From Terriglobia bacterium (lineage in GTDB: Bacteria; Acidobacteriota; Thermoanaerobaculia; Thermoanaerobaculales; Thermoanaerobaculaceae): DNA of 64,000 bases. The stretch spans positions 39,703 to 103,702 of the forward strand of contig JAIQFQ010000009.1 of NCBI GenBank assembly GCA_020073245.1, given 5' to 3'. Below the pieces are notes generated by a model. It was given only the letters and a program-made list of their open reading frames with translations, was not told the DNA's origin and searched no databases. Every line of letters begins with the position of its first letter. Positions within the stretch are counted from its first letter, which is position 1. Shown in pieces: positions 16,847 to 25,279 of the stretch. The position numbers and the translations under genes are program-made.

Positions 16847-17729
16847 TCAGGGCTTGGGCGCCTGCTCGGTCTCCCGCCTCGCCTTCAGCTCCCGCACGGT
16901 CCCCGGGTTGTGCGGCCGGTCGAGCCCCTTCTCCTCTGGCTGGCCGAGGACGTCGGGGTGGAACCGGCGTCGGTGGTGGGCGACGACACGGTGACGGTGT
17001 TGCCGACGGTGGTCACGGTGGCCGAGCCTGAGCCCGAGACCGTTACGGCGCCGGTGATCCCGTTGACGCTCGTGACTTCCGATCCGCCTCCTCCGCCTGG
17101 GGCCGCGATCGTGAGCGTCTGGCCGGACCGGGTGAACGTGATGTTTGCACCCGCCGCGAGCGTCACCGCGTCGTGCAAGCCGTTGAGGCTGCACACCACC
17201 TGACCGCTGGCGATGCCGAGCGGAGCCAAGGTCGTGCCATCGGCGGTGAGCGACGCGTCGTGCGTGACGGCCGAAAGTCCCCCCGTGCCGCCCAGCAGCG
17301 AGTCCGCGAACTGCACCTCGCCCGTCGTTGAGTCGTTCGACACGTTCGCCGTCCCGGAACCGACCGGGATCACCTTCCCGGTCCCGCTCACGACCGCCAC
17401 CTGCAGCGTCAGGTTGCTTGGGTCGACCGCGGGGTAGAGATCCTCGATCGGGTCGTACCGGGCCTCGTACGCTCCCGTCGTGGGGTACGTCTTGCTCGCT
17501 ACCTGCGTCCCACTCTCGTCGAACGCGATTACCCGCGCGTCGGCCGTGCCTCCTGCGGCCTCCACAGGTCCGAACGAGTACCGGACTCGGAATCCGCCTT
17601 CGGGTTGGTCTGCGACACTCCCATCAGCTTCGTGGACTGCGCGGAGCCGATCGCAAACGAGGCCGGGATCGCGTTGTACCCCTGCCCCTGGGTGTCCCTC
17701 TCTTGTCCCCCGGAAGGCAGGCTGTACAT
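16847..17729 (-). pseudogene. Frameshifted secreted beta-rich protein gene
   Basis: One protein is spread over three minus-strand frames. It opens at ATG 17729 (MYSLPSGGQERD... FAIGSAQSTKLMGVSQ), shifts near 17590 to continue FRVRYSFGPVEAAGG... VVCSLNGLHDAVTLAAGAN... VTSVNGITGAVTVSGSG, then shifts again near 16960 to end QPEEKGLDRPHNPGTVRELKARRE. The middle has the Gly/Thr/Ser-rich beta repeats of surface or tail-fibre-like proteins. No signal peptide remains at the N terminus, so the 5' end is probably missing too. Decay is the simplest reading, but two single-base sequencing errors would also explain the shifts. Confidence 0.65.
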
Positions 17730-17799
17730 CCGACGGCCGGCGTGCCGCCTGAGTGCAGTCAGGGCGCCCCCGGTCGGTTCGGCGCGCCCGAGAAGTTCC

Positions 17800-17808
17800 T
17801 GGTAGAGT
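17800..17808 (+). promoter_or_regulatory. Extended -10-like TGGTAGAGT, leaderless candidate
   Basis: It matches TGnTAnnnT and ends 7 bases before the RDD gene ATG at 17816. That gene has no Shine-Dalgarno sequence. Transcription would begin at or next to the start codon. Confidence 0.4.
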
Positions 17809-17815
17809 CGGTCCG

Positions 17816-18580
17816 ATGAGTCTCCGACTGCTGAGCGACGAACCTCTGGAGGTGGCGCCCGAACTCGTCGGCCTCCTGCTGGCCTCCCCGCTGCGGCGCG
17901 CCGTCGCGTTCGCGTTGGACCTCGCGATCGTCGTCGTTCCGAGCGTCGCGGTGGCCGTGGCGGTCGCGGCGGCCGCGCTCGCGCTGAAACAACCCCGCTC
18001 GCTGGCCGCGCTGAGGACGCTGATCTTTGACGAATCGACCGCCACGGCGTTCGAGAGCCACGCCGCGATGCTCGAGCTGGCACCGCTGCTCGTCCAACTG
18101 GACGCTGACGGCGTGCCTGTCGAGGTCCTCGCGGCGGTGCGCACCGGCGAGCTGGACCGCGCCGCGGACGAGCTCGGCAAGCACAAGCTGATCGTCGCGA
18201 TGTCGCTCTCCGAGGGCACGAAAACGGCGGCGCCGGAGGGCGCGGTGCGTTTCCCGTTCGAGCGGTTGATCCCGGAGCAGGTGCGGTTCGTGACGCTGTA
18301 CGGCGTGGCCGCGCTGTACTTCGGCATCCTCACCCGGGGGAGGCGGGGAGCCACGCCGGGCAAGCGCATGGTGGGGATCCGCGTCGCGCGCCTCGACGGC
18401 GAGCGGCTCTCGCTGGTCGAGAGCCTCGAGCGCTTCGCGGGCTACCTGCACGTTCCGGGCAGCCTGGGGTTGTCGTTGATCTACCTCTGGCGCGACCCCA
18501 ACCGCCGCCTGCCGCACGACCGCGTCGCGAACACCGCGGTGCTCAGAGTCCTGCGGCCGGCGACGAGGGCGAGGTCGTGA
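17816..18580 (+). CDS. RDD-family integral membrane protein
   Basis: The 254-residue protein starts at ATG 17816 (the track ORF begins upstream in the pseudogene). The first RDD helix is LRRAVAFALDLAIVVVPSVAVAVAVAAAA (residues ~26-54), with the Arg and Asp that name the family. A long soluble loop rich in charged residues (~60-150) separates it from the second hydrophobic stretch RFVTLYGVAALYFGIL. The conserved RGATPGKRMVGIRV is near residue 182. RDD proteins are thought to move ions or solutes; the substrate is unknown. The loop is much longer than in most members. Confidence 0.85.
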   Translation: MSLRLLSDEPLEVAPELVGLLLASPLRRAVAFALDLAIVVVPSVAVAVAVAAAALALKQPRSLAALRTLIFDESTATAFESHAAMLELAPLLVQLDADGVPVEVLAAVRTGELDRAADELGKHKLIVAMSLSEGTKTAAPEGAVRFPFERLIPEQVRFVTLYGVAALYFGILTRGRRGATPGKRMVGIRVARLDGERLSLVESLERFAGYLHVPGSLGLSLIYLWRDPNRRLPHDRVANTAVLRVLRPATRARS

Positions 18581-18753
18581 CGTACAACTTCGATGCGGAG
18601 CGCTGGTTCGAAAACCAGAAGGCGCTACTCGAGGCACGGCGGCAGCGCGGTGAGCTCGACGACGCTGCGTTCGATGAGGCGCTCGAGGAGCTCCGCCGGC
18701 GGTACGAGGAGATGACGGCCCGACTGGACCGCTCGTTCGAGCTGCCGCGCTAG
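18577..18753 (+). CDS. 58-residue helical protein coupled to the RDD gene
   Basis: This gene is too short for the ORF track. GTG 18577 overlaps the RDD stop (GTGA), and the frame runs to TAG 18753. The product VTYNFDAERWFENQKAL... is a single amphipathic helix pair with strong heptads (GELDDAAFDEALEELRRRYEEM) and no membrane segment. The pattern is reminiscent of SHOCT-like short helical domains (...G.ld..eFe..l..L...). The overlap and clean codon use support it as real. Its role, perhaps stabilising or regulating the RDD protein, is inference. Confidence 0.7.
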   Translation: MTYNFDAERWFENQKALLEARRQRGELDDAAFDEALEELRRRYEEMTARLDRSFELPR

Positions 18754-18761
18754 ACCGCAAG

Positions 18762-19409
18762 CTATCGCCGCGGTCTGTACAAACCTTTCGGGTTCGAGCC
18801 CATCAGCCCCGCGCGGTAGCGACGAACATCCACGGGCGCCAGCTCGCCGGCCTGCCGCCGCGTGAGCACGCCGAAGTGGCGGGCCGAGTCGAGACGCTCC
18901 GCGATCAGCTCGAGGCCCTCTTCGCTCGTCTCCCACCGGACCGCGTCGAACCGAGTGAGGTCGAGAGGCACCGAGTACGAGCGGAGCGTCTTCTGGCGCG
19001 CCACGTTGTAGAAGTCCTCGAAGAAGGAGAGCACCAGCTCCCGGAGGTCACGGAAGAGCGGTTCACGATAGCGGAGGCCGACGAAGTTCGACTTCGCGAC
19101 GGCCCCCAACCGGCCGCCGTGGCGAAACACGGCGATCATGTGGTCGTCGTCGTTCTCGGCGCGCAAGTCAACGACGAGCGGACGGTGGCCGAGTCGGCGG
19201 ATCGCCGCCGCCGCGAAGAGGGCACCGTCGAAGCAGTGCGCCTTGCGGTCGCGCAGGACGCGACGGGGAGAGCGGTAGAAGGGGTCGGCGCTGTACTCGA
19301 TGCGGTCCAGAAAGCCCTGGATCGCCTGCGGGCTCCTCAGACGGTCCAGGATCGCCAGCTCGCGCCGGGTCCAGGCGCCACCCGCCGGGCTCCCGAGTGC
19401 GGGGCGCAC
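18762..19409 (-). CDS. Transglutaminase-like domain protein
   Basis: The 215-residue protein starts at GTG 19409, one base after the stop of the cytochrome gene upstream. The track start lies inside that gene. It carries a papain-like transglutaminase triad pattern: Cys in KAHCFDGALFAAAAIRRLG (near residue 60), His in DDDHMIAVF, and a following polar residue in VAKSNFVGLRYREP. Such bacterial proteins may be proteases, ligases or inactive scaffolds. There is no signal peptide. Coupling to the multihaem cytochrome suggests a role connected with that complex, but this is unproven. Confidence 0.7.
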   Translation of the reverse strand: MRPALGSPAGGAWTRRELAILDRLRSPQAIQGFLDRIEYSADPFYRSPRRVLRDRKAHCFDGALFAAAAIRRLGHRPLVVDLRAENDDDHMIAVFRHGGRLGAVAKSNFVGLRYREPLFRDLRELVLSFFEDFYNVARQKTLRSYSVPLDLTRFDAVRWETSEEGLELIAERLDSARHFGVLTRRQAGELAPVDVRRYRAGLMGSNPKGLYRPRR

Positions 19410-19410
19410 G

Positions 19411-21276
19411 TCAGGCCCCGTGGCTGGCCGCGGCCGCGGTTCCCAGGCGCGCGCTCCTCGCGGCCGGCGCCTTGAACTCGTGGCACGTAGCGCAGTCGCC
19501 GCCATCCGCGTAGTGCGCCTTCTTGTCGTCGTGGCAGGCGATACAAGTGTCCCTTCCGCTCACCTTCCAGGTGTGGGGCTTGTGGCAGTCCGTGCACGAG
19601 GCGTCGGGGTGGCCGCCCTTGGCGTGCAACTCGGGCAGCTTCTCGTGGCATGCCTTGCAGTCGTTGAGAGGCTTGATCTCCTGCTCCGTCGCGTGGCAGG
19701 AGTCGCACCCGCCCGACATCATCGGGGCCCTTGCGTCGAGCTTGTGGCAGGTGGCGCAGTCGGACGACGGCCGGATGCCCGGCTTGTGGCATCGGTCGCA
19801 CATCATCGTCACATGCTTCCCCTTCAACTGGAACGGGTGCCACGCCTCCTCGGAGACCGGGGGCAAAGCGCCGAGCGCCTCGAGGGGGCCACGCTGTGGC
19901 ATCGTGTGGCAGGCCGTGCACGAGCGGGTGAGGACGTCGCCGTCCGAGGTGGCGTGCCGCCCGTCGTGGCAGCGGAAGCACCCCGGCCAGTTGCGGTGCC
20001 CGATGTTGTCCGGATACGTGGCCCAGTCCACTTTCATCTTGGGGAACACGCTCCGGCTGTAGATGTCGGTGGTGACGGCCACCGCGTTCTCGATGTCCGG
20101 GGCCCTGCTATTGGACACGTCGGGATAGTTCTTGGCGTAGAAGTTGAAGATCCTGTCGCGGATTTGCTTGCCGGCGGTGGCCTGGTCGGGGTAGCCCGCC
20201 ATCAGCGCCTCCGCCGTCGTCTTCTTGATCCAAGGGAGGTCCCGCTTGATGCTGCCGTTGTTGAGGGCGAGGTCGATGGCCCGGTCGGGCGGCGTGAAGA
20301 TGTGGGTGGGACGGTTGTGGCAGTCCATGCAGTCCATGGTCTTCTTCGGCAGCTTTGCCAACTCCTCGGGGGAGATCGGCTTGTCGAGTGAGGTGTACTC
20401 CCGCTCCTGCCCGTAGGACCCGACTACCTTGAACCACGCGATGTCCAGCTCCTGCTCGTCGCGGGCGGCGTATATGATCTTGTTGTCGATCACCATGTGC
20501 CAGTGGATCCCGGCGCTCTGGCCGAGCTTCGAGCTGCCGCCGCCGGTCTTCATCATGAGGCTGATCTGATCGCTGGTGTTGGCCTGGTCGTATCGGAAGT
20601 AGGGGATCTGGAGCAGCTGAGCGCCGTAGAACTTCTGGGGCCAGTGGCACTCCTCGCACGTCTCCCGCGCCGGGCGCAGGTTCTTCACGGGTACCGGGAT
20701 CGGAGTGGGATACGTGTGGAACGTCACGGCCAGCACCTGGCGCGCCCCGGAGAGCTTGGACTTCACGTAGAACGAGGCCCCGGAGCCGACGTGGCAGTCC
20801 ACGCAGCGGACCTTGGCGTGGGGTGAGTGCTGGTACGCCGCGAACTCCGGTTCCATGACGGTATGGCAAAGCCTTCCGCAGAACGTGACGGACTCGGTGA
20901 AGAGGAAGCCGTGGTACCCGGCGACCCCGAGGACGAGGAGGACCAGAAGGCCGCTCACGAGGGCGTAGCCGAACTTTCTGCGCTGGCGAGCGTCGTTGAG
21001 ATCCACGGTGGGATACGGGGCCGGCGCCTCGGCCCCGAGACCGCGGCGCCGCCGGCTCTCGCGCCACATCCCGAAGACCACGATCATGATGCCGAACACC
21101 AGGAAGGCCGGGAAGATCATGTAGGTAACGATCCCAAAGTACGGGCTCGTCTGCTTCATGACGAGCTGCGCCACCGCCGCGAAGACGATCAGCAATGCGC
21201 TCCCGGCCACGACGAGCCCGCCGAAGTAGCTCAGCGGGTTCCGGTACAGCCCGGTTCCTGTTCTTGCCTTGGTCAC
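19411..21276 (-). CDS. NapC/NirT-type multihaem cytochrome c with 13 haem motifs
   Basis: The 621-residue membrane-anchored electron carrier probably takes electrons from quinol to the periplasm. Three hydrophobic helices lie at residues ~22-45, 50-72 and 103-125. Then comes the NapC/NirT-like haem core: a CX3CH site (CGRLCH), CVDCH, CEECH and CMDCH. The C-terminal third adds CFRCH, CTACH, CDRCH, CATCH, CDSCH, CKACH, CTDCH, CIACH and CATCH. That gives 12 CxxCH sites plus one CX3CH. Quinol-oxidising NapC members usually have four or five haems, so the tail is an added wire. No terminal reductase is nearby. Confidence 0.93.
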   Translation of the reverse strand: MTKARTGTGLYRNPLSYFGGLVVAGSALLIVFAAVAQLVMKQTSPYFGIVTYMIFPAFLVFGIMIVVFGMWRESRRRRGLGAEAPAPYPTVDLNDARQRRKFGYALVSGLLVLLVLGVAGYHGFLFTESVTFCGRLCHTVMEPEFAAYQHSPHAKVRCVDCHVGSGASFYVKSKLSGARQVLAVTFHTYPTPIPVPVKNLRPARETCEECHWPQKFYGAQLLQIPYFRYDQANTSDQISLMMKTGGGSSKLGQSAGIHWHMVIDNKIIYAARDEQELDIAWFKVVGSYGQEREYTSLDKPISPEELAKLPKKTMDCMDCHNRPTHIFTPPDRAIDLALNNGSIKRDLPWIKKTTAEALMAGYPDQATAGKQIRDRIFNFYAKNYPDVSNSRAPDIENAVAVTTDIYSRSVFPKMKVDWATYPDNIGHRNWPGCFRCHDGRHATSDGDVLTRSCTACHTMPQRGPLEALGALPPVSEEAWHPFQLKGKHVTMMCDRCHKPGIRPSSDCATCHKLDARAPMMSGGCDSCHATEQEIKPLNDCKACHEKLPELHAKGGHPDASCTDCHKPHTWKVSGRDTCIACHDDKKAHYADGGDCATCHEFKAPAARSARLGTAAAASHGA

Positions 21277-21346
21277 GCCCGCACCTCCAGCAGCGCCTTC
21301 GTCAGTTTAGCGTTGCCCAAGGCGCCCGCGGAAGCCCTCAGTCGGA

Positions 21347-22342
21347 TCAGATCTCCTGCGAAGGTACGACCTGGCAGGCCTCGAGGGCGGCACCCAGAAG
21401 CCCTGCCGCCGGGTCGAGCACGACCATCACCGGGATCCGGCCCATCAGCTCGCTCATCCGCCCCTTGTTCCGGAAGGCGGCCATGAAGCGGCCCTCCTGC
21501 AGGCTGGGCAGGATCTTGGGCGCGATGCCACCTGCCAGGTAGACGCCGCCCACTGCCAGACATCGGAGCGCCAGATTGCCGGCCTCGGCCCCGTACGCCG
21601 TGACGAAGAGATCGAGAGCCTGCTCGCAGGCGAGGTCCGTACGTGCAAGCGCATGGCTCGCTATCACCGCCCCGGGGTCCCCGACGGACATGGCGTGCTC
21701 GATCTCAGGCCAGGTCGATACACCGCGTTCGACCAGGAACCGGTAGATTCGGATGAGGCCGGGGCCGGAGACCACCCGCTCTACCGACACCGGGCGGTGC
21801 GTCCTCTCGAGGTGCGCGAGCAGCTCGCGCTGGAGTTCGCCGACGGGCGCGAACCCTCCGTGGCCGCCCTCGGTGGCGTTCACCCGGTAGCGCGAGCCGG
21901 CCCAGAAGAGCTGCGCCTGTCCCAGACCGGTCCCGGCGCCGAGCACCGCTCGCGTCGCTTGCGGGACGGCCTCGCCCTCCTGGAGAGTGGCGAGACGGTC
22001 CGCAGGGGTGGCCAGCACACCCAGGGCCGCCGCCGCGAAGTCGTTGATCAGGCGAACGGACTCGAGGCCGGTTTCGGCGGCCAACTCGGTCTCGGTGACG
22101 ACCCAGGGGAGGTTGGGTGTCGTGCATGTCCCCTTGAGCACGGCGCCAGGGACCCCGAAGCAGGCGGCGGTGACCTGCGCCCCCACCCTGCTCATGAACT
22201 CGCGCACGATCGGAGCGAGGCCGGGGTATTCAGGGCTCGCGAACCGTTCCTCCTCCAGGATCCTGACGTTCTGCCCTTCGCGCTCGGCCAGGGCGAGCAG
22301 CGCTTTTGTCCCTCCGATGTCACCCGCGAGCACCACAGCCAC
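21347..22342 (-). CDS. glk: Glucokinase
   Basis: The 331-residue enzyme phosphorylates glucose with ATP. I chose GTG 22342 because GGAGG lies 5 bases before it. The track uses a TTG four codons earlier that overlaps this site. The phosphate motif LAGDIGGTKALLAL is at the N terminus, the adenosine region at LGAGTGLGQAQLFW (near residue 134), and the sugar-binding ATEGGHGGFAP near 155. The Glk family (not ROK) fits the lack of the zinc-binding CxCGxxGC motif. It follows the GapN-like gene by 60 bases and may share its transcript. Confidence 0.93.
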   Translation of the reverse strand: MAVVLAGDIGGTKALLALAEREGQNVRILEEERFASPEYPGLAPIVREFMSRVGAQVTAACFGVPGAVLKGTCTTPNLPWVVTETELAAETGLESVRLINDFAAAALGVLATPADRLATLQEGEAVPQATRAVLGAGTGLGQAQLFWAGSRYRVNATEGGHGGFAPVGELQRELLAHLERTHRPVSVERVVSGPGLIRIYRFLVERGVSTWPEIEHAMSVGDPGAVIASHALARTDLACEQALDLFVTAYGAEAGNLALRCLAVGGVYLAGGIAPKILPSLQEGRFMAAFRNKGRMSELMGRIPVMVVLDPAAGLLGAALEACQVVPSQEI

Positions 22343-22402
22343 TATGGCCTCCAATCAACTTCAACGGTCCCGAGTGATTATCGCCCGGGCTGCGCCATCG
22401 TC

Positions 22403-24022
22403 CTAGAGGATGAAGTCCGTGGAGAGGAAGTTCGAGGTGTGATCCCTCACGGTTTTCGTGATGATCCTCTTGTTGATGTCGTTGGCCTTGGCCGCGACCA
22501 GCGTCCGGATCGTGAACACCCGCAGCGCGTCGGAGACGGACAGTGTCCCTTCGGCGGAGTCCTTGCGGCCCGTGAAGGGAAACTTGTCCGGGCCGCGCTG
22601 GCACTGGGAGTTGATGTTGAGGCGGCAGACCTGGTTCACCAGCGGGTCGATCAGGTGCGCGATGGCATCCGGGTCGCTGCCGAAGATGGAGAGCTGCTGC
22701 CCGTAGTTGGACTCCGCGACGTACCGGATCGGGTCTTCGATGTCCTCGAACGGAACCACCGGCACGACAGGCCCGAACTGCTCCTCGCGGTACAACCTCG
22801 AGTCAGGGCTGGTGGGATACACGACCGCCGGGAGGAAGAACGTGCCGCGGCTGGCCCCGCCGCCGTCGTTGACGATCCGGCCGCCGAGCCGCACGGCGTC
22901 ATCGACCATCGCCCTGAGCTTCTCCGGCTTCCCGGGCTCCGGAAGGGGTGTGACCCCAACGCCGTCGTCCCACGGCATGCCTGCCTTGAGGGAGTTGACG
23001 GCCCGGCACAGGCGGTCCAGGAACTCGTTCGCCACCGGGCGGTGAACGAAGAGGATCTTGAGCGCCGTGCAGCGCTGGCCGTTGAACGACAGGGCCCCCA
23101 TGACGCACTCCCTGACCGCGAGGTCGAGGTCGGCGTCGCCGAGGATGATCGCCGGGTTCTTCGCCTCCAGGCCGAGCACGCACCGCAGCCGATGCGGCTG
23201 CGGGTGCTGCTTCCGCAGCGCGTCCGCCGCCGGGCTCGTGCCGATGAACGCAAGGACGTTGATCTTGCCGGAGGCCATGAGCGGCCCCATCGTCTGGCGG
23301 CCGCTCCCGTACACGGTGTTGACGACCCCGGGCGGGAACGAGTCGCGGAACGCCTCGAGCAGCGGCCTGTGCAGCAACACGCCCAATCTGGGCGGCTTGA
23401 ACACGACCGTGTTGCCCATGATCAGTGCGGGGATCAACGTCGTGAACGTCTCGTTCAGGGGGTAGTTGAAGGGGCCGGCCGACAGCACCACCCCAAGGGG
23501 CGCGCGGCGGATCTGCGCGATGATCCCCTGTTCGATGACAAAGCGGGAGGAGGCCCGGTCGAGGTCCTTGAGGGCGTCGATCGTGTCGCGGATGTAGTCG
23601 ACGGTGCGGTCGAACTCCTTCTCCGAGTCGGAGCGGGCCTTTCCGATCTCCCACATCAGCAGCAGCACGATCTCGGCGCGCCGATCGATCATCCGGTGGA
23701 CGAACCCCTCCATGGCCGCGATGCGGGCCGGCACCGACATCGTGGGCCATGCCCCACGCCCGTTGTCGTACGCGGCGACAGCCGCATCGAGAGCCGCGAG
23801 CGTCTCCTTCTCGCCGAACAGGGGGAAGCTCCCGATCACGTGTTGGACCGGGCCGGCCGGCGTCTCCCGGCAGATCGGCGAGAGAACCTCCTGCGACGGC
23901 CCGTCCCACCGGCGGATCTCACCGCCGATCAGGTACTCCCTCTGGTCCACCGGTGCGGGAAGGCGGACCTCGGCGGGAAGGCCGTCCAGCGAGGGGAAGC
24001 TGAGCTTCGGTTCCGGGTTCAT
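22403..24022 (-). CDS. Aldehyde dehydrogenase, GapN-like (non-phosphorylating GAPDH)
   Basis: The 539-residue enzyme starts at ATG 24022 behind AGGAGG. The track ORF adds ~130 spurious residues. Catalytic Cys is in FNGQRCTALKI and the general base Glu in LGLEAKNPAIILG. The later INSQCQRGPDKFPFTGRKDS stretch is the pattern of NADP-dependent glyceraldehyde-3-phosphate dehydrogenase of the plant/bacterial GapN group, which yields 3-phosphoglycerate and NADPH while bypassing ATP formation. Substrate choice is inferred from this pattern, and other aldehydes are possible. Adjacency to glucokinase supports a glycolytic role. Confidence 0.85.
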   Translation of the reverse strand: MNPEPKLSFPSLDGLPAEVRLPAPVDQREYLIGGEIRRWDGPSQEVLSPICRETPAGPVQHVIGSFPLFGEKETLAALDAAVAAYDNGRGAWPTMSVPARIAAMEGFVHRMIDRRAEIVLLLMWEIGKARSDSEKEFDRTVDYIRDTIDALKDLDRASSRFVIEQGIIAQIRRAPLGVVLSAGPFNYPLNETFTTLIPALIMGNTVVFKPPRLGVLLHRPLLEAFRDSFPPGVVNTVYGSGRQTMGPLMASGKINVLAFIGTSPAADALRKQHPQPHRLRCVLGLEAKNPAIILGDADLDLAVRECVMGALSFNGQRCTALKILFVHRPVANEFLDRLCRAVNSLKAGMPWDDGVGVTPLPEPGKPEKLRAMVDDAVRLGGRIVNDGGGASRGTFFLPAVVYPTSPDSRLYREEQFGPVVPVVPFEDIEDPIRYVAESNYGQQLSIFGSDPDAIAHLIDPLVNQVCRLNINSQCQRGPDKFPFTGRKDSAEGTLSVSDALRVFTIRTLVAAKANDINKRIITKTVRDHTSNFLSTDFIL

Positions 24023-24108
24023 GATCCGCCTCCTGGTTTCCGGTGCGCGTCGGTGGGGCGTCCGGCACCCGCGATCGAGCTTACCGCAGGTAAGGGCGAG
24101 CGGGCTGC

Positions 24109-25203
24109 CTACTCGAGGCGTCTGCGGAAGCGGACGCGCGCCAGGAGAAGAATGCCGACGCCCATCACAACGAGAGTCAACGCCTCCGGCCAGAGCACCG
24201 CGAAGCCGACGCCCTTGAGGAACACGCCGCGGAGGATCACGAGGTAGTAGCGCAGCGGGACCAGGTAGGTGAGGATCTGGAACACCCACGGCATGTTCTG
24301 GATGGGGAACGCGAACCCGGACAGGAGCATCTGCGGGAGAATGAAGACGAACGCCGTCAGCATCATCGCCTGCTGTTGCGTCTGCGCCAGGGTCGAGATG
24401 AAGAGCCCGAGGCCGAGCGTGCATAGCATGAACGGGAGCGTGAGCAGGGCCAGGGTGACGAAGGAACCAGAAAGTGGCACCTTGAACCAGAACAGGACCA
24501 CGGGCAGGGCCGTGAGGAACTCCACGAGCCCGACGAGCGCGAACGGGATGAGCTTGCCGACGATGAGGTGTTGCGGCTTCAAAGGCGTGACCAGGAGCTG
24601 CTCCATCGTTCCCATCTCGGTCTCCCGCACCAGCGCCATCGCGGTCAGCAACATCGTCATCACCATGAGGATCATCGAGAGCGTGGCCGGGACCATGTAG
24701 TTGCGGCTCACGAGGTCGGGGTTGTAGAGGACGTTTGGCCGCAGCTCGATGAGCGGCCTCGCTCCGGCGAGGGCCGATGCGCTTTGGAGGACCGATGCGG
24801 CGTACGAAAGGCCGAGCGTCCCCGTCATCGCGTCCGCGCCGTCGGCGAGCAGCTGCACCGCGCCGGGCCGCCCGGAGCTGCGTTGGGCGGCGTAACCCGA
24901 AGGTATCGTGAGAGCAACCCTGGCCGCGCCGGATCGGAGGAGGGCATCAAGCGCCGGCTGGGCGTCCACGGCACCGGTCACCCTGAAGTACGTGGACCTC
25001 GTGAAGCTCTCGACCAGCTCGCGGCTCTCGGCGGTGCGGTCGAGGTCACAGACCGCCAGCTCGACCTGACGGACGTCGGTCGTAGCAGCGTAGCCGAGGA
25101 TCAGGAGCTGCATCACCGGGGCAACGAAGAGGATCGGGAGGATCTTCGGGTCGCGCCGCAGCTGCAGCAGCTCCTTCACCAGTATGTTGATGAGCGTCCT
25201 CAC
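24109..25203 (-). CDS. ABC-2 type export permease (YbhR-like)
   Basis: The 364-residue permease starts at GTG 25203. The longer track start reads through the GGACCACG repeat. One N-terminal helix follows VRTLINILVKELLQLRRDPK, then a ~140-residue periplasmic domain, then five helices. RETEMGTMEQLLVTPLKP is the ABC-2 coupling motif. It is the last gene of the tetR-hlyD-ABC-tolC-ABC operon, 76 bases beyond its partner permease. The family exports drugs, bile salts, cholates or ions; the substrate here is unknown. Confidence 0.9.
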   Translation of the reverse strand: MRTLINILVKELLQLRRDPKILPILFVAPVMQLLILGYAATTDVRQVELAVCDLDRTAESRELVESFTRSTYFRVTGAVDAQPALDALLRSGAARVALTIPSGYAAQRSSGRPGAVQLLADGADAMTGTLGLSYAASVLQSASALAGARPLIELRPNVLYNPDLVSRNYMVPATLSMILMVMTMLLTAMALVRETEMGTMEQLLVTPLKPQHLIVGKLIPFALVGLVEFLTALPVVLFWFKVPLSGSFVTLALLTLPFMLCTLGLGLFISTLAQTQQQAMMLTAFVFILPQMLLSGFAFPIQNMPWVFQILTYLVPLRYYLVILRGVFLKGVGFAVLWPEALTLVVMGVGILLLARVRFRRRLE

Positions 25204-25238
25204 CGCGCACACCCTCGCACGGGACCCGCGGGTCGTCT

Positions 25239-25274
25239 CGGACCACGGACCACGGACCACGGACCACGGTTTTC
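25239..25274. repeat. GGACCACG tandem repeat inside the efflux operon
   Basis: Four tandem copies of the 8-nt unit GGACCACG lie between the two ABC-2 permease genes, followed by GGTTTT. The same word occurs at 5559, 13091 and 56473. Confidence 0.7.
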
Positions 25275-25279
25275 CCGCA

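Noticed and set aside
21653-24247. 864-codon plus-strand ORF across glk and the dehydrogenase
   Set aside because: It is an antisense shadow of two well-supported minus-strand genes.
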